From contig NZ_JOCA01000013.1 of assembly GCF_000718785.1 (NCBI RefSeq), positions 122,809-186,808 of the forward strand: a stretch of 64,000 bases of DNA, written 5' to 3'. Each line of letters begins with the position of its first letter. The stretch's first letter is position 1. A program made the translations under genes and the position numbers. The notes beneath the pieces were generated by a model. The model saw nothing but the letters and a program-made list of their open reading frames with translations, was not told the origin of the DNA and searched no databases. This DNA is from Streptomyces sp. NRRL WC-3626 (lineage in GTDB: Bacteria > Actinomycetota > Actinomycetes > Streptomycetales > Streptomycetaceae). Below are positions 34,115 to 42,929 of the stretch, piece after piece.

Positions 34115-34534
34115 GTGTCCGCCGTTTCCTTCCTCCGCACCGTCTCCGCCCCGAAGAAGGCCCTCGCCGGTGCCGCCCTGGCCGCCGCCGCCTGCGGCAC
34201 CATGATCGCCGCCGCGCCCGCCCAGGCCGCGACCACGACCGGCGCCTCCTCGGCCCAGGCGACCGCGCAGAAGATGATCGGCAACTCGGCCGAGTACCAG
34301 TGCTTCTCGAAGATCGTGCAGCACGAGAGCGGCTGGAACCCCAGCGCCACCAACGCCTCCAGCGGCGCCTACGGCCTGGTCCAGGCCCTGCCCGGCTCCA
34401 AGATGGCCTCGGCCGGCTCCGACTGGAAGACCAACCCCGCCACCCAGATCAAGTGGGGCCTGGACTACATGAAGGACCGCTACGGCGGCGCCTGTGACGC
34501 CTGGTCCTTCTGGCAGGCCAACAACTGGTACTGA
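34115..34534 (+). CDS. Secreted lytic transglycosylase-like (SLT/Rpf-type) protein
   Basis: The 139-residue protein has a signal peptide (MSAVSFLRTVSAPKKALAGA...AAPAQA, cut near 38) and a lysozyme-like domain: FSKIVQHESGWNPSATNASSGAYGLVQALPGSKM (catalytic Glu in HESGW, GAYGLVQ), then ATQIKWGLDYMKDRYGGACDAWSFW. This is the small actinobacterial transglycosylase family that cleaves glycan strands of peptidoglycan. The GTG at 34115 has GAAAGG upstream. A possible riboswitch leader precedes it and a terminator follows. Confidence 0.92.
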   Translation: MSAVSFLRTVSAPKKALAGAALAAAACGTMIAAAPAQAATTTGASSAQATAQKMIGNSAEYQCFSKIVQHESGWNPSATNASSGAYGLVQALPGSKMASAGSDWKTNPATQIKWGLDYMKDRYGGACDAWSFWQANNWY

Positions 34535-34557
34535 CCGGCACCAGTTCCTCTGTACCG

Positions 34558-34594
34558 AAGGCGGCGACCCCACGATCCCCGGGGCCGCCGCCTT
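34558..34594. terminator. Bidirectional terminator
   Basis: AAGGCGGCGACCCC (34558-34571) pairs with GGGGCCGCCGCCTT (34581-34594), one mismatch, between convergent genes. Confidence 0.8.
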
Positions 34595-34614
34595 CGTCAT
34601 GCTCTCCCGGGGCC

Positions 34615-36123
34615 TCAGTGCTCGCAGAGGGAGAACTCCCGCTCGTAGAGCTGTTCGTTGTGCTCGGCGACGAAGAACTTGCGCTCGTGCATGAGCTGTT
34701 CGCGGTACTCCTTAGCCTGCTCCAGCGTCATGGTCGAGGTGTCGGCCCAGGGCTGCTGCGGCGGTACGTCGGAGGTCGAGACGATCGTCTCCGACGGGTC
34801 GACCAGGAAGAACGCGAGGATCTTGCGGTGTCCCGGGCGGGCCGGGTCCTCCAGCCGGAACGGGCTGACGCGGTGCTGCAGGATGTTCGGGAACGCCAGG
34901 CAGCGGCCCGCCGGGGTCGCCGCCGATCCCAGCACCTGGTTCAGCGCGTCCTCGTCCTCCAGGCCGTAGACCTCACGCAGACCGTTGTCGTCGTTCTGCT
35001 GGTAGTCCGGGTCGTCGAGTGCCGCCCGGAAGCCGAGCCGGCTCTCGGTGATGTTCTCGCTGTCCCAGTAGTAGATGCCGGTCGAGACGATGCGCTCGTT
35101 CAGCATCCCCTCGACATGCCAGGAGCCGCCCGCGTACTCGGGCTTGTCCGGGGTGAGCCGGATGGTGGCGAGCTTGACGATGACCTGGAGGCGGCGGCCG
35201 CGCAGGTCGACCCGGACGTCCTCGCCGGGCGACTCGGGCGGGGTGAAGACCGGAGCGTCGGGAATCGCCGGGCGGCGGTTCTCCCACCAGTCGTCCTGGG
35301 CCGTCCCCCACGCTTCGAGGGCTTCCGCGTAGGCCGCCTCGTCGCTGTAGGAAGACTTGTCCGGGTACTCCGGCTCCGAGTCGTACCAGCCATAGGGATC
35401 GGCCTCGATCCGCAGCGGCCTCGGACAGCGCAGACCGGTGAGCACGTTCTCCCACAGCGGGCGGAAGCGCGCGAACAACTCCGGGAGTACGGCGGCCAGT
35501 TCGCGGTGCCGCTCGGGGTGGACGTTGTTGACGTACGAGCGGAAGGCGACGGCGCCGTCGTCACTGACGTCGACGTCGGTGGGCAGCCACTGGAACCTCT
35601 CCGAGAACTCGTGCTTCGAGTAGCTGTTCGTCGGATTGCGCCAGGCCTCCTCGGGCACCCCGCTCGCCTCTCTCACCAGGCAGAACAGCGAGGGATGGAC
35701 GAGGTCGAGCACCTGGCCGTCGGAGCCGGGGTGCCAGTCCCGCTCGGCCTCGGGAACGTCCTCCAGCACCCGTACCGCCTCCCGCAGCCGGGCCCTGAGC
35801 CCGTCGTCGACCAGGGTGTCCGACTGCCACACCCCGTCGACGGCGGACACCTCGGCACCGGTCCGCTCGTCCCGCAGCCCGGCGTAGTACCGGAGTTCGT
35901 CCAGTACGTAGCGGACCTGCGCCTCGGTGAGCCCCTGCTCGGCCGCTTCCCGCGCCCACCGGGCGGCGATGCCGGCATCGTGCATCTTGTCGAACCACCC
36001 CGGCTTCTCCCGGAGATGTGCGCCGCACCGGATGATCTCGAGTTCCCGCAGCGTCCGGGGCGGTGCGAACCCTATGGACCGGGCGGCGTGGAAGGGCAGC
36101 GGAAAGGCGGACAGGTCGGACAA
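34615..36123 (-). CDS. DUF4246-domain protein, probable TTG start
   Basis: The 502-residue protein matches the DUF4246 family: RTLRELEIIRCGAHLREKPGWFDKM, ERFQWLPTDVDVSDDGAVAFRSYVNNVHPERHREL, GSWHVEGMLNERIVSTGIYYWDSENITESRLGFRAAL, GRCLAFPNILQHRVSPFRLEDPARPGHRKILAFFLVDP. The WHVEGM...NILQHRV...HRKILAFFLVDP spacing resembles an H-x-E...H...R metal site of 2-oxoglutarate oxygenases, so an oxygenase role is possible but unproven. The frame starts at a TTG (36123), with GAGG ten bases upstream; the next ATG would remove 46 conserved residues. Confidence 0.88.
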   Translation of the reverse strand: MSDLSAFPLPFHAARSIGFAPPRTLRELEIIRCGAHLREKPGWFDKMHDAGIAARWAREAAEQGLTEAQVRYVLDELRYYAGLRDERTGAEVSAVDGVWQSDTLVDDGLRARLREAVRVLEDVPEAERDWHPGSDGQVLDLVHPSLFCLVREASGVPEEAWRNPTNSYSKHEFSERFQWLPTDVDVSDDGAVAFRSYVNNVHPERHRELAAVLPELFARFRPLWENVLTGLRCPRPLRIEADPYGWYDSEPEYPDKSSYSDEAAYAEALEAWGTAQDDWWENRRPAIPDAPVFTPPESPGEDVRVDLRGRRLQVIVKLATIRLTPDKPEYAGGSWHVEGMLNERIVSTGIYYWDSENITESRLGFRAALDDPDYQQNDDNGLREVYGLEDEDALNQVLGSAATPAGRCLAFPNILQHRVSPFRLEDPARPGHRKILAFFLVDPSETIVSTSDVPPQQPWADTSTMTLEQAKEYREQLMHERKFFVAEHNEQLYEREFSLCEH

Positions 36124-36190
36124 CTCTCTTGTTCCTCACGGTCGGTGTGCAGTGGCCGGAACACTACGCGAGCGCACTGACAGCACCGGG

Positions 36191-38242
36191 TCAGCCCAAG
36201 GCGCGGTCCTTCTCCAGCGCCGGCGGCCCGCTGCCGGTCTCCGCGACCGCCACCGCCGTACGGGCCCGCGGCCCTTGCAGCAGGTACGCCAGCCCGAAGC
36301 CGGCGCCGACGACGAGCGCCCCGCCCGCCGCGTCCAGGATCCAGTGGTTGCCGGTCGCGACGATCGCGGCGCACGTGAACAGGGGATGGAGAAGCCCGAG
36401 GGCCTTCATCCACGCCCTCGGCGCGATGACGGCGATCACCAGTCCGCACCACAGGGACCAGCCGAAGTGCAGCGACGGCATCGCCGCGTACTGGTTGGTG
36501 AGGTGGGTGAGGGTGCCGTAGTCGGGCCGGGTGAAGTCCTGGACGCCGTGGACCGTGTCGACGATGCCGAGTTCCGGCATGAGCCGGGGCGGGGCGAGCG
36601 GGTAGAGCCAGAAGCCGACGAGGGCGAGCAGGGTGGCGAAGCCGAGCGCCGAGCGGGCCCAGCGGTAGTCCACGGGGCGGCGCCAGTAGAGGAGCCCGAG
36701 CACCGTCAGCGGGACGACGAAGTGGAACGACGTGTAGTAGAAGTCGAAGAACTCCCGCAGCCATCCGATCCTCGCCACGGCGTGGTTGACGGCGTGCTCG
36801 ATGTCCAGGCGGAGCAGGCGTTCGAGGGCGTGGATCTGGTGGCCGTGCTCCTCGGCCCGAGCACGGCCCGCCGAGTTGCTGCCGCCGGTCACGGCGAGGC
36901 GGACCTCGGCGTACGCGGCGTAGGTGACGCGGAGCAGCAGCAGTTCGAGCAGGAGGTTCGGGCGGACGAGGACCCGGGGCAGGAACGGCAGCAGGGGGAC
37001 GAACGCGAGGCGGGCCGGGACCGGTGGGGCGTACGGGGTCGGCACCGGCGTACGGAAGCGGGGGGAGGTGCGGGAGAGGAACGGGACGGCGGTGGCGGCG
37101 GCCAGGGCGGCGAGGAGGACGACGTTGTCGCGCACCGGGTGGAGGAACGCCATGTTCGGCAGCGTCATCGTGGCCGGCAGCGTCATCACCAGGACGGCGG
37201 CGACGGGCCACACCAGCCGGTCGCGGGCGCGTGGTCCGGTCCGGCCGACGACGGTGAGCAGCACCCACAGCAGCTGGTGCTGCCAGGCGGTCGGACTGAC
37301 CGCTATGGCGGCGCATCCGGTGACGGCGACCGCGAGCAGCAGCTGGCCGTCGTGGGCGTAGCGGACCGCGCGGCGCAGGGCGACGGCCGCGACGGCGGCG
37401 CCGAGCAGCGGGAAGAGGACGATCTCCAGGGGGCCCTCGACGCCGAGGCGCAGCAGGGCGCCGTGCAGGGACTGGTTGGCGAGGTCGTCGGCGGGCCCGC
37501 CGAGGCCGGTGCCGGCCAGATGGTGGACCCAGTAGGTGTGGGAGTCGCGCGGCATCGCGGCCCAGGCGAGCGCGGTGGCCGCGGCGAAGGTGCCGGCGGT
37601 GAGGGTGGCGGCCCGGCGGCGGCCGGTGCACCACAGCAGCGGGGCGAAGAGGAGAAGGGTGGGCTGGAGGGCGGCGGCGACCCCGATCAGTAGGCCGCCG
37701 AGGCGCTGCCCGGGGGTGACGAAGCAGCCCAGCAGGACGAGCAGGACGGGGATGACGCTGGTCTGGCCGAGCCACAGGGTGTCGCGCACCGGCATGGACA
37801 GCATGAGCAGGCTGACGGCGACCGGGGCGGCCAGCAGGGCGGTGCGGCGGCCGACCGGCCGGGGCAGCGCGCGGGCGGCGATCAGGCCGAGGACGACGAC
37901 CAGGAGGAGCGTGCCGAAGGTCCAGCCCCAGCCCAGCGCTTGTTCAGCCGAACGAGTGAAGGGTGTGAGGGCGAGTCCACTGAACGGGGTGCCGCTGTAC
38001 TCGCCGGAGTCGTACAGGGAGCCTCTGACGTGGAGCACGCCCTCGGGGCCCACCCAGGTCTCCAGATCGGTCAGCCGCTCCCCGCGCGGGGTGGTGAGAA
38101 CGGCCGCTACCTGTCGTACGGCGATGACGGCGGCCAGCAGCCACAGGCCGAAGCACGCCATGCGCAGCCGTGCCGGGGGGCCGTCCGCTGCCGTCGCCCC
38201 GAATGCCTCCGCCGGTTGTCCGCTGTGATCCGCGTTCGCCAC
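36191..38242 (-). CDS. Bifunctional GT87-type glycosyltransferase / PAP2 phosphatase membrane protein
   Basis: The 683-residue protein is a fusion of two membrane enzymes. The N-terminal half (about 25-410, ten or so helices) has the polyprenyl-phosphomannose glycosyltransferase (GT87/DUF2029) style: SLYDSGEYSGTPFSGLALTPF, SLLMLSMPVRDTLWLGQTSVIPVLLVLLG. The C-terminal half (about 440-665) is a PAP2/inositolphosphotransferase-like domain with QYAAMPSLHFGWSLW and GNHWILDAAGG, the His-bearing motifs of the phosphatase superfamily. It may transfer a sugar and phosphate-linked head group on a membrane lipid. The gene is divergent from the ProP-like gene. Confidence 0.9.
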   Translation of the reverse strand: MANADHSGQPAEAFGATAADGPPARLRMACFGLWLLAAVIAVRQVAAVLTTPRGERLTDLETWVGPEGVLHVRGSLYDSGEYSGTPFSGLALTPFTRSAEQALGWGWTFGTLLLVVVLGLIAARALPRPVGRRTALLAAPVAVSLLMLSMPVRDTLWLGQTSVIPVLLVLLGCFVTPGQRLGGLLIGVAAALQPTLLLFAPLLWCTGRRRAATLTAGTFAAATALAWAAMPRDSHTYWVHHLAGTGLGGPADDLANQSLHGALLRLGVEGPLEIVLFPLLGAAVAAVALRRAVRYAHDGQLLLAVAVTGCAAIAVSPTAWQHQLLWVLLTVVGRTGPRARDRLVWPVAAVLVMTLPATMTLPNMAFLHPVRDNVVLLAALAAATAVPFLSRTSPRFRTPVPTPYAPPVPARLAFVPLLPFLPRVLVRPNLLLELLLLRVTYAAYAEVRLAVTGGSNSAGRARAEEHGHQIHALERLLRLDIEHAVNHAVARIGWLREFFDFYYTSFHFVVPLTVLGLLYWRRPVDYRWARSALGFATLLALVGFWLYPLAPPRLMPELGIVDTVHGVQDFTRPDYGTLTHLTNQYAAMPSLHFGWSLWCGLVIAVIAPRAWMKALGLLHPLFTCAAIVATGNHWILDAAGGALVVGAGFGLAYLLQGPRARTAVAVAETGSGPPALEKDRALG

Positions 38243-38631
38243 GCCTCATCGGCCTCCCGCCCCGATCATCACGGTGTGTCACCGTGAGGGTTCCCTCCGC
38301 GCAGCCTATGAGGCCAGCGGCCCTCCTGGACAAGACGCAGGAAACCCCCGATTCACCTGATACCCCTCTCGCTTTTGCCCGGATGACGATGAACCGCCCG
38401 GCTTGCGGTTGCGCGCGAGGGGCGCGAGAAGGATCACAGTCGGTCACGCGCACGAGGGCTCCGGGACGGGGCTGCGCGCCTGTACACCCCCCATTTGGAT
38501 GCACTCTGCAGCTATCTCCGCACCATCCGTTACCGGGGCAAAAGCGCCTATCGTCGCTTGCTTCGGCCCGCCCGACAGCGCCGCCGCGCGGACCCGCCCC
38601 TGTTCCCGTCGAAAGGTAGGCGAGCGAAGTC
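38243..38631. other. Intergenic region, no gene
   Basis: This 389-bp divergent region holds the inverted repeat TCACGGTG-TGT-CACCGTGA (38269-38287) near the GT87-PAP2 start, and an AT-richer stretch near 38510-38570 probably containing the ProP-like promoter. Open frames lack coding bias. I see nothing else. Confidence 0.6.
38269..38287. promoter_or_regulatory. Inverted repeat TCACGGTG-N3-CACCGTGA
   Basis: Perfect 8-bp arms with a 3-bp spacer, 27 bp upstream of the GT87-PAP2 start. It could be an operator or an mRNA hairpin. Confidence 0.45.
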
Positions 38632-40038
38632 TTGACGACTGCCACAGTCGCCGCTCCCCCGTCCGCACAGCGGGCCCACGCCGCGCACACCCCCGCCGCC
38701 CCGACCGTCACCGACCCCGCGCTCGTCCGGCGCGCCGTGAAGGCGGCGGCCCTGGGCAACGCGATGGAGTGGTTCGACTTCGGTGTCTACAGCTACATCG
38801 CGGTCACTCTGGGCAAGGTCTTCTTCCCCTCCGGCAACCCCACCGCCCAGCTGCTGTCCACCTTCGGCGCCTTCGCGGCGGCCTTCCTGGTCCGCCCGCT
38901 CGGCGGCATGGTCTTCGGCCCGCTCGGCGACCGCGTGGGCCGGCAGAAGGTCCTCGCCCTCACCATGATCATGATGGCGGCGGGCACCTTCGCCATCGGC
39001 CTGATCCCCTCCTACGCCGCGATCGGCGTCGGCGCCCCGGTCCTGCTGCTGGCGGCCCGGCTGGTGCAGGGCTTCTCCACCGGCGGCGAGTACGCCGGTG
39101 CGTCCACGTTCATCGCCGAGTACGCCCCCGACAAGCGGCGCGGCTTCCTCGGCAGCTGGCTGGAGTTCGGCACGCTCGCCGGGTACATCGGCGGCGCGGG
39201 CCTGGTCACCCTGATGACGGCGCTGCTCTCGACGGACGACCTGCTCTCCTGGGGCTGGCGGATCCCGTTCCTGATCGCCGGCCCGATGGGCATCATCGGC
39301 CTCTATCTGCGGATGCGCCTGGAGGAGACCCCGGCGTTCGCGGCCGAGGTCGCCAAGGCGGAGAGCGAACGCCCGAAGGTGCCGCTGCGGGACATGGTGG
39401 CCGGCCAGTGGCGCGCGCTGCTGCTCTGCGTGGGCCTGGTGCTGGTCTTCAACGTCACCGACTACATGCTGCTGTCGTACATGCCGAGCTACCTCACCAG
39501 CGAGCTGGGCTACGACGCCACGCACGGCCTCGTCGTGGTGCTGGGCGTGATGGTGCTGATGATGGTCGTCCAGCCGTTCGCGGGCGCGCTGACCGACCGG
39601 GTCGGCCGCCGTCCGGTGATCGCGGCCGGCTGCGCCGGGTTCCTGCTGCTGTCCGTGCCGGCGCTGCTGCTGATCCGCGACGGGAGCCTGCTCGCGGTCG
39701 CCGCCGGCCTGGGCGCGCTCGGCCTGCTGCTCGTCTGCTTCACCGCCGCGATGCCGTCGGCGCTGCCCGCGCTGTTCCCGACCCGGGTGCGCTACGGCTC
39801 GCTGTCGATCGGCTTCAACGTCTCGGTGTCCCTGTTCGGCGGCACCACCCCGCTGGTGGTCACGGCGCTGATCGGCGCCACCGGGGACATGATGATGCCC
39901 GCCTACTACATGATGGCGGCGGCCGTGATCGGCGGTTTCGCGGTGTGGCGCATGGCCGAGTCGGCGGGCCGCCCGCTGCCGGGGTCCGCGCCGTCGCTGG
40001 AGGCCGGGGAGGCCGGGACACACCGGGAGAACGCCTGA
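38632..40038 (+). CDS. ProP-like MFS transporter (metabolite:H+ symporter)
   Basis: The 468-residue protein has 12 helices and the metabolite:H+ symporter signatures: GNAMEWFDFGVYSYIAVTLGKVFFP, FLVRPLGGMVFGPLGDRVGRQKVL (motif A), LLLAARLVQGFSTGGEYAGASTFIAEYAPDKRRGF (motif B), WRIPFLIAGPMGIIGLYLRMRLEETPAF and GALTDRVGRRPVI. These are those of ProP and relatives, which take up osmolytes (proline, betaine) or dicarboxylates. The frame begins at a TTG (38632) with AGG-rich sequence before it; no other start keeps the N-terminus. Substrate not proven. Confidence 0.9.
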   Translation: MTTATVAAPPSAQRAHAAHTPAAPTVTDPALVRRAVKAAALGNAMEWFDFGVYSYIAVTLGKVFFPSGNPTAQLLSTFGAFAAAFLVRPLGGMVFGPLGDRVGRQKVLALTMIMMAAGTFAIGLIPSYAAIGVGAPVLLLAARLVQGFSTGGEYAGASTFIAEYAPDKRRGFLGSWLEFGTLAGYIGGAGLVTLMTALLSTDDLLSWGWRIPFLIAGPMGIIGLYLRMRLEETPAFAAEVAKAESERPKVPLRDMVAGQWRALLLCVGLVLVFNVTDYMLLSYMPSYLTSELGYDATHGLVVVLGVMVLMMVVQPFAGALTDRVGRRPVIAAGCAGFLLLSVPALLLIRDGSLLAVAAGLGALGLLLVCFTAAMPSALPALFPTRVRYGSLSIGFNVSVSLFGGTTPLVVTALIGATGDMMMPAYYMMAAAVIGGFAVWRMAESAGRPLPGSAPSLEAGEAGTHRENA

Positions 40039-40073
40039 CGGAGGGCGGGGCCACGACGTATCTTCGTCAGCGA

Positions 40074-40096
40074 ACTAGTTAGACAGGCTAACCAGT
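40074..40096. promoter_or_regulatory. MarR-style operator upstream of O-methyltransferase
   Basis: ACTAGTTAG (40074-40082) and CTAACCAGT (40088-40096) form an inverted repeat, 8 of 9 paired, with a 5-bp spacer, 21 bp before the ATG. The TTAG-N5-CTAA core is of the MarR kind. No MarR gene lies nearby. Confidence 0.5.
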
Positions 40097-40116
40097 CCGA
40101 CGGAAGGTACAGGCCC

Positions 40117-40794
40117 ATGAGCGAGCAGCGGCTCTGGCACGAGGTGGACGACTACTTCACCGACCGCCTCCTGCCCGACGCCCCCGACGACGCCCTGGCG
40201 GCCGCCCTGCGCGACAGCGACGCCGCCGGGCTCCCGAAGATCGCCGTCTCGCCGCTGCAGGGCAAACTGCTCCAGCTCCTCGCCCAGCTGCAGGGCGCGA
40301 GGAACATCCTGGAGATCGGCACGCTCGGCGGCTACAGCACCATCTGGCTGGGCCGCGCCCTGCCGGCCGACGGTCGGCTGGTCTCCCTGGAGTACGACCC
40401 CCGGCACGCCGAGGTCGCCGTCCGCAACATCGCCCGCGCGGGCCTCGACAAGCAGGTCGAGGTGCGGGTGGGCCCGGCGCTGGAGTCGCTGCCCCGGCTG
40501 GCCGACGAGAACCCGCCGCCGTTCGACGTGGTCTTCATCGACGCCGACAAGGTGAACAACCCGCACTACATGGAGTGGGCGCTCAGGCTGACCAGTACGG
40601 GCAGCCTGATCGTCCTCGACAACGTGGTGCGCGGGGGCAGGGTGGCCGATCCGGACAACACCGACCCGGACGTACTGGGCACCCGCGCCGCCCTCGACCT
40701 GATCGGCGGCCACCCGAGGCTCAGCGGTACGGCGCTCCAGACGGTCGGCGCCAAGTCCTACGACGGCTTCGCGCTGGCCCGGGTGCTGGCCTGA
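40117..40794 (+). CDS. O-methyltransferase (caffeoyl-CoA OMT/COMT-like family)
   Basis: The 225-residue protein is a compact class I, probably metal-dependent, O-methyltransferase: GARNILEIGTLGGYSTIWLGRALPADG (motif I), VSLEYDPRHAEVAVRNIARAGLDKQVEVRVGPALESLP, FDVVFIDADKVNNPHYMEWAL (metal Asp) and GSLIVLDNVVRGGRV (D-N). Only the acceptor is unclear; small catechols are usual. GGAAGG precedes the ATG. Confidence 0.94.
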   Translation: MSEQRLWHEVDDYFTDRLLPDAPDDALAAALRDSDAAGLPKIAVSPLQGKLLQLLAQLQGARNILEIGTLGGYSTIWLGRALPADGRLVSLEYDPRHAEVAVRNIARAGLDKQVEVRVGPALESLPRLADENPPPFDVVFIDADKVNNPHYMEWALRLTSTGSLIVLDNVVRGGRVADPDNTDPDVLGTRAALDLIGGHPRLSGTALQTVGAKSYDGFALARVLA

Positions 40795-40803
40795 CCCCCT
40801 GTC

Positions 40804-41196
40804 TCACACCTCGTGGTAGAAGCCCACGTTGACGCTGCGCGGGGCGGAGCGGTCCTGGATGACGACCTCGCCGCTGCCGCCCCGGGGCAGGGCGACGGTG
40901 CCGCCGTAGGTGACCGGGTGCTCGTACCCGCCGACGGTCAGCCGTACGTCGGAGGACGGTTCGGGCAGGGAGCCGCGCAGCCAGGTCAGCTGCCAGGTGC
41001 CGTCCGGCGCGCAGCCGAACTCCAGGTGGACCCGCGAGACGAACAGCCAGTCGTCCGGCGTGGAGAGCCGGCACATCGACTTGTCGCGGCCCACCCGCAG
41101 CACGGCGCCCGGCTCGCTGGGCGCGTCGGCCATGAGCATGCCGGCCGTGGCGCCCGCTTCCTCCGCGGACACCGCGGCCATGGTGAGTTCGAGCAC
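40804..41196 (-). CDS. Small FHA-domain protein
   Basis: The 130-residue protein is essentially one FHA domain: AVLRVGRDKSMCRLSTPDDWLFVSRVHLEFGCAPDGTWQLTWLRGS (GR...S..H pattern binding phosphothreonine) with further beta strands RLTVGGYEHPVTYGGTVALPRGG. FHA domains recognise phosphorylated Ser/Thr-kinase targets. The GTG start has AGGAGGAG upstream. The partner is unknown; no kinase gene is adjacent. Confidence 0.85.
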   Translation of the reverse strand: MLELTMAAVSAEEAGATAGMLMADAPSEPGAVLRVGRDKSMCRLSTPDDWLFVSRVHLEFGCAPDGTWQLTWLRGSLPEPSSDVRLTVGGYEHPVTYGGTVALPRGGSGEVVIQDRSAPRSVNVGFYHEV

Positions 41197-41576
41197 GTGG
41201 GCTCCTCCTGAAACGTCCTGGTGGACCGGCGTGGCCCGGCCCGACTGCCGCCGAATGATAAAACGCCCGGCTCGGCGGCGTCCGGCACAATGGCCTCATC
41301 ACCGAGCGAAAGCCACCCGGCGTCGACTTCGGGGCGGGTTCCCCCGCTCGAACGAAGTGGAGAGTGGGGAAGGGCCGACAGGCAGATCAGGCACGCGGTG
41401 GATGCGGCGCAGGCGGCGCCGTCGGAGCGGATCGTGCGGAGGATCCTCACGGAGGTCGACGCGAGGATCAGCGACATGATGTTCACACCGGCGCCCGGCC
41501 CCCCGCCGGGAAAGAGGCCGTGCGGCGTCGTGGACGTCGTAGGCGGTGGCGGGAGCGCCGGGCGGCGGCGGGCGGC
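41197..41576. other. Intergenic region with REP-like hairpin, no confident gene
   Basis: The 380 bp hold a hairpin-like element at about 41339-41373 (GGGTTCCCCCGCTC ... GAGAGTGGGGAAGG) of the kind repeated widely in Streptomyces. A plus-strand frame (ATG 41290 to 41613, 107 codons) exists but its first half has poor third-position bias and its end overlaps the next gene, so I do not call it. Confidence 0.5.
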
Positions 41577-42134
41577 TCAGACGTGCAGCAGCCGCTCCGC
41601 CAGTTCGCGGTAGTCCCGCAGGGCGAGCCTCAGCCGCTCGGTGTCGGCCGCCTCGGCGCCGTCGGTCCGCCAGGACCCCCGCAGGGTGCGGCGCCGCTCG
41701 GTCACCGCGTCGGTGAAACGGGCGGCGAGCTCCTCCAGTACGTGATCGGCCTCCTGCACGGAGTCGTTCGGCGCGTCGACGAACCCGGCGACGGCGTGCC
41801 GCAGCCGCGCCTCGAACGTGTCGGTGTCGTCGTGCGGGAGGAGAGGGACGTCGGGGGTCCGGTCGCCGGTGTGCCGCGTGCCGACCTCGGCACCGGTGTC
41901 CGCGCCGGTGCCGTTTCCGGTGTTCGTGCCGACTCCGGTGTCCGCGCCGGTGCCGGTTCCGGTGTTCGTGCCGACTCCGGTGTTCGTGCCGGTGCCGGTT
42001 CCGGTGTTCGTGCCGGTGCCGTCGGCCGCGGTGCGGCCCCCGGGCCCGATGTCCGTCTCCGGGGCGGGCGCCGGGATGTCGTACCCCTCGCGCGGCGGCG
42101 GGACGTCGCCGGGGCGTCGGGTCACGTCGGTCAT
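41577..42134 (-). CDS. Hypothetical protein with Thr-Gly repeats, paralogue of next gene
   Basis: The 185-residue protein has an N-terminal low-complexity region (about 35-85) of TGTGTNTGVGTNTG repeats, and a C-terminal helical domain of about 75 residues (FEARLRHAVAGFVDAPNDSVQEADHVLEELAARF...RTDGAEAADTERLRLALRDYRELAERLL). That domain matches the upstream neighbour (FVDAP-x-x-VxEAD-x-x-L...DTEKLR), so the two arose by duplication. No transmembrane segment. The GC-rich short repeat could change length by slippage. Function unknown. Confidence 0.8.
   Translation of the reverse strand: MTDVTRRPGDVPPPREGYDIPAPAPETDIGPGGRTAADGTGTNTGTGTGTNTGVGTNTGTGTGADTGVGTNTGNGTGADTGAEVGTRHTGDRTPDVPLLPHDDTDTFEARLRHAVAGFVDAPNDSVQEADHVLEELAARFTDAVTERRRTLRGSWRTDGAEAADTERLRLALRDYRELAERLLHV
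41891..42020 (-). repeat. Short tandem repeat coding for TGTGTNTG units
   Basis: About 130 bp of 6-bp-periodic sequence (CCGGTG with TTCGTG/CCGGTT variants) encode alternating Thr-Gly and Asn-Thr-Gly. Length variation between strains is likely. Confidence 0.85.
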
Positions 42135-42137
42135 CGC

Positions 42138-42773
42138 TCAGCTCTCCTTCGTCTGGCGCCGGTGGAACAACGACGGTGTGCGGTGGCCGCTTCCGGCGGC
42201 CGTACCGGCGCGGTGCTGTCCGGCCTCGTGCCGGGACGGCCCCACCAGGTCCTCGAACAGCGCGCGGGCCTCGACGAAGGCCTCGCGCAGCTTCTCGGTG
42301 TCCGTGCCGCCGTCCGCGCCGGCCCGCGCCGCCGTGTGCACACGCCGGTAGCCGTCGACGTGGTGGGCGTGGTGCACGGACAGGGCGGCGAGCTGGTCCT
42401 CGTACTGTCCGTCGGCGGGGAAGCCGCGCGCGGCGGCGAGTCCGGCGATCAGCCGGTCCGCCTCGGCGACCGCCTCGCGCGGCGCGTCGACGAACCGCTC
42501 CTGGGCGGCCGTCCAGCGCGCCTCGTAGCCCTCCCGCTCGGCGGGCTCCAACGACCGTACGCGCAGGCCGCCGTGGCGCTCCACACGCTCGGCGAGCTCC
42601 CGCTCGGCGGCCTTGGTGTCTCCGTCGTGCCGGGCGACGGCACGTTCGTACTCGGGTCCGAAGCGGCGCTTGAGCCCGCCGCCGTGCCGCGGCCCACGGG
42701 CGCGCAGAACCAGCAGGGCGACTACCGCGACCGCGACAATCACGATCAACGCAATGATCAGGCCAGTGGACAT
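42138..42773 (-). CDS. Single-pass membrane protein, paralogue of the TG-repeat protein
   Basis: The 211-residue protein starts with an N-terminal transmembrane helix (about 3-24, GLIIALIVIVAVAVVALLVL) followed by basic residues, then a helical cytoplasmic part. Residues about 90-175 (RFVDAPREAVAEADRLIAGLAAARG...GYRRVHTAARAGADGGTDTEKLREAFVEARALFEDLV) are homologous to the C-terminal domain of the downstream 41577-42134 product. The genes are separated by only 3 bp. The start is ATG; function unknown. Confidence 0.85.
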   Translation of the reverse strand: MSTGLIIALIVIVAVAVVALLVLRARGPRHGGGLKRRFGPEYERAVARHDGDTKAAERELAERVERHGGLRVRSLEPAEREGYEARWTAAQERFVDAPREAVAEADRLIAGLAAARGFPADGQYEDQLAALSVHHAHHVDGYRRVHTAARAGADGGTDTEKLREAFVEARALFEDLVGPSRHEAGQHRAGTAAGSGHRTPSLFHRRQTKES

Positions 42774-42929
42774 GAATGCCTTCCGGGTCTCGGCCCAACC
42801 GGCACTCCTCGCGAGCCGGTTCGCCTATCGTGTTGCCCGAAGGTTCACGCACAAACAGTTCCGGGCCGTCGGCGTCCGGCGGGCTTATCCGCTTGCGCCG
42901 CGGCCGCGGGGTCCGCCGAGAATGCGGGC

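Noticed and set aside
41290..41613. Plus-strand frame of 107 codons (MASSPSESHPAS...) with a helix-like second half
   Set aside because: Its first half has poor G/C third-position bias, it runs through a REP-like hairpin, has no clear ribosome site and its end overlaps a real minus-strand gene.
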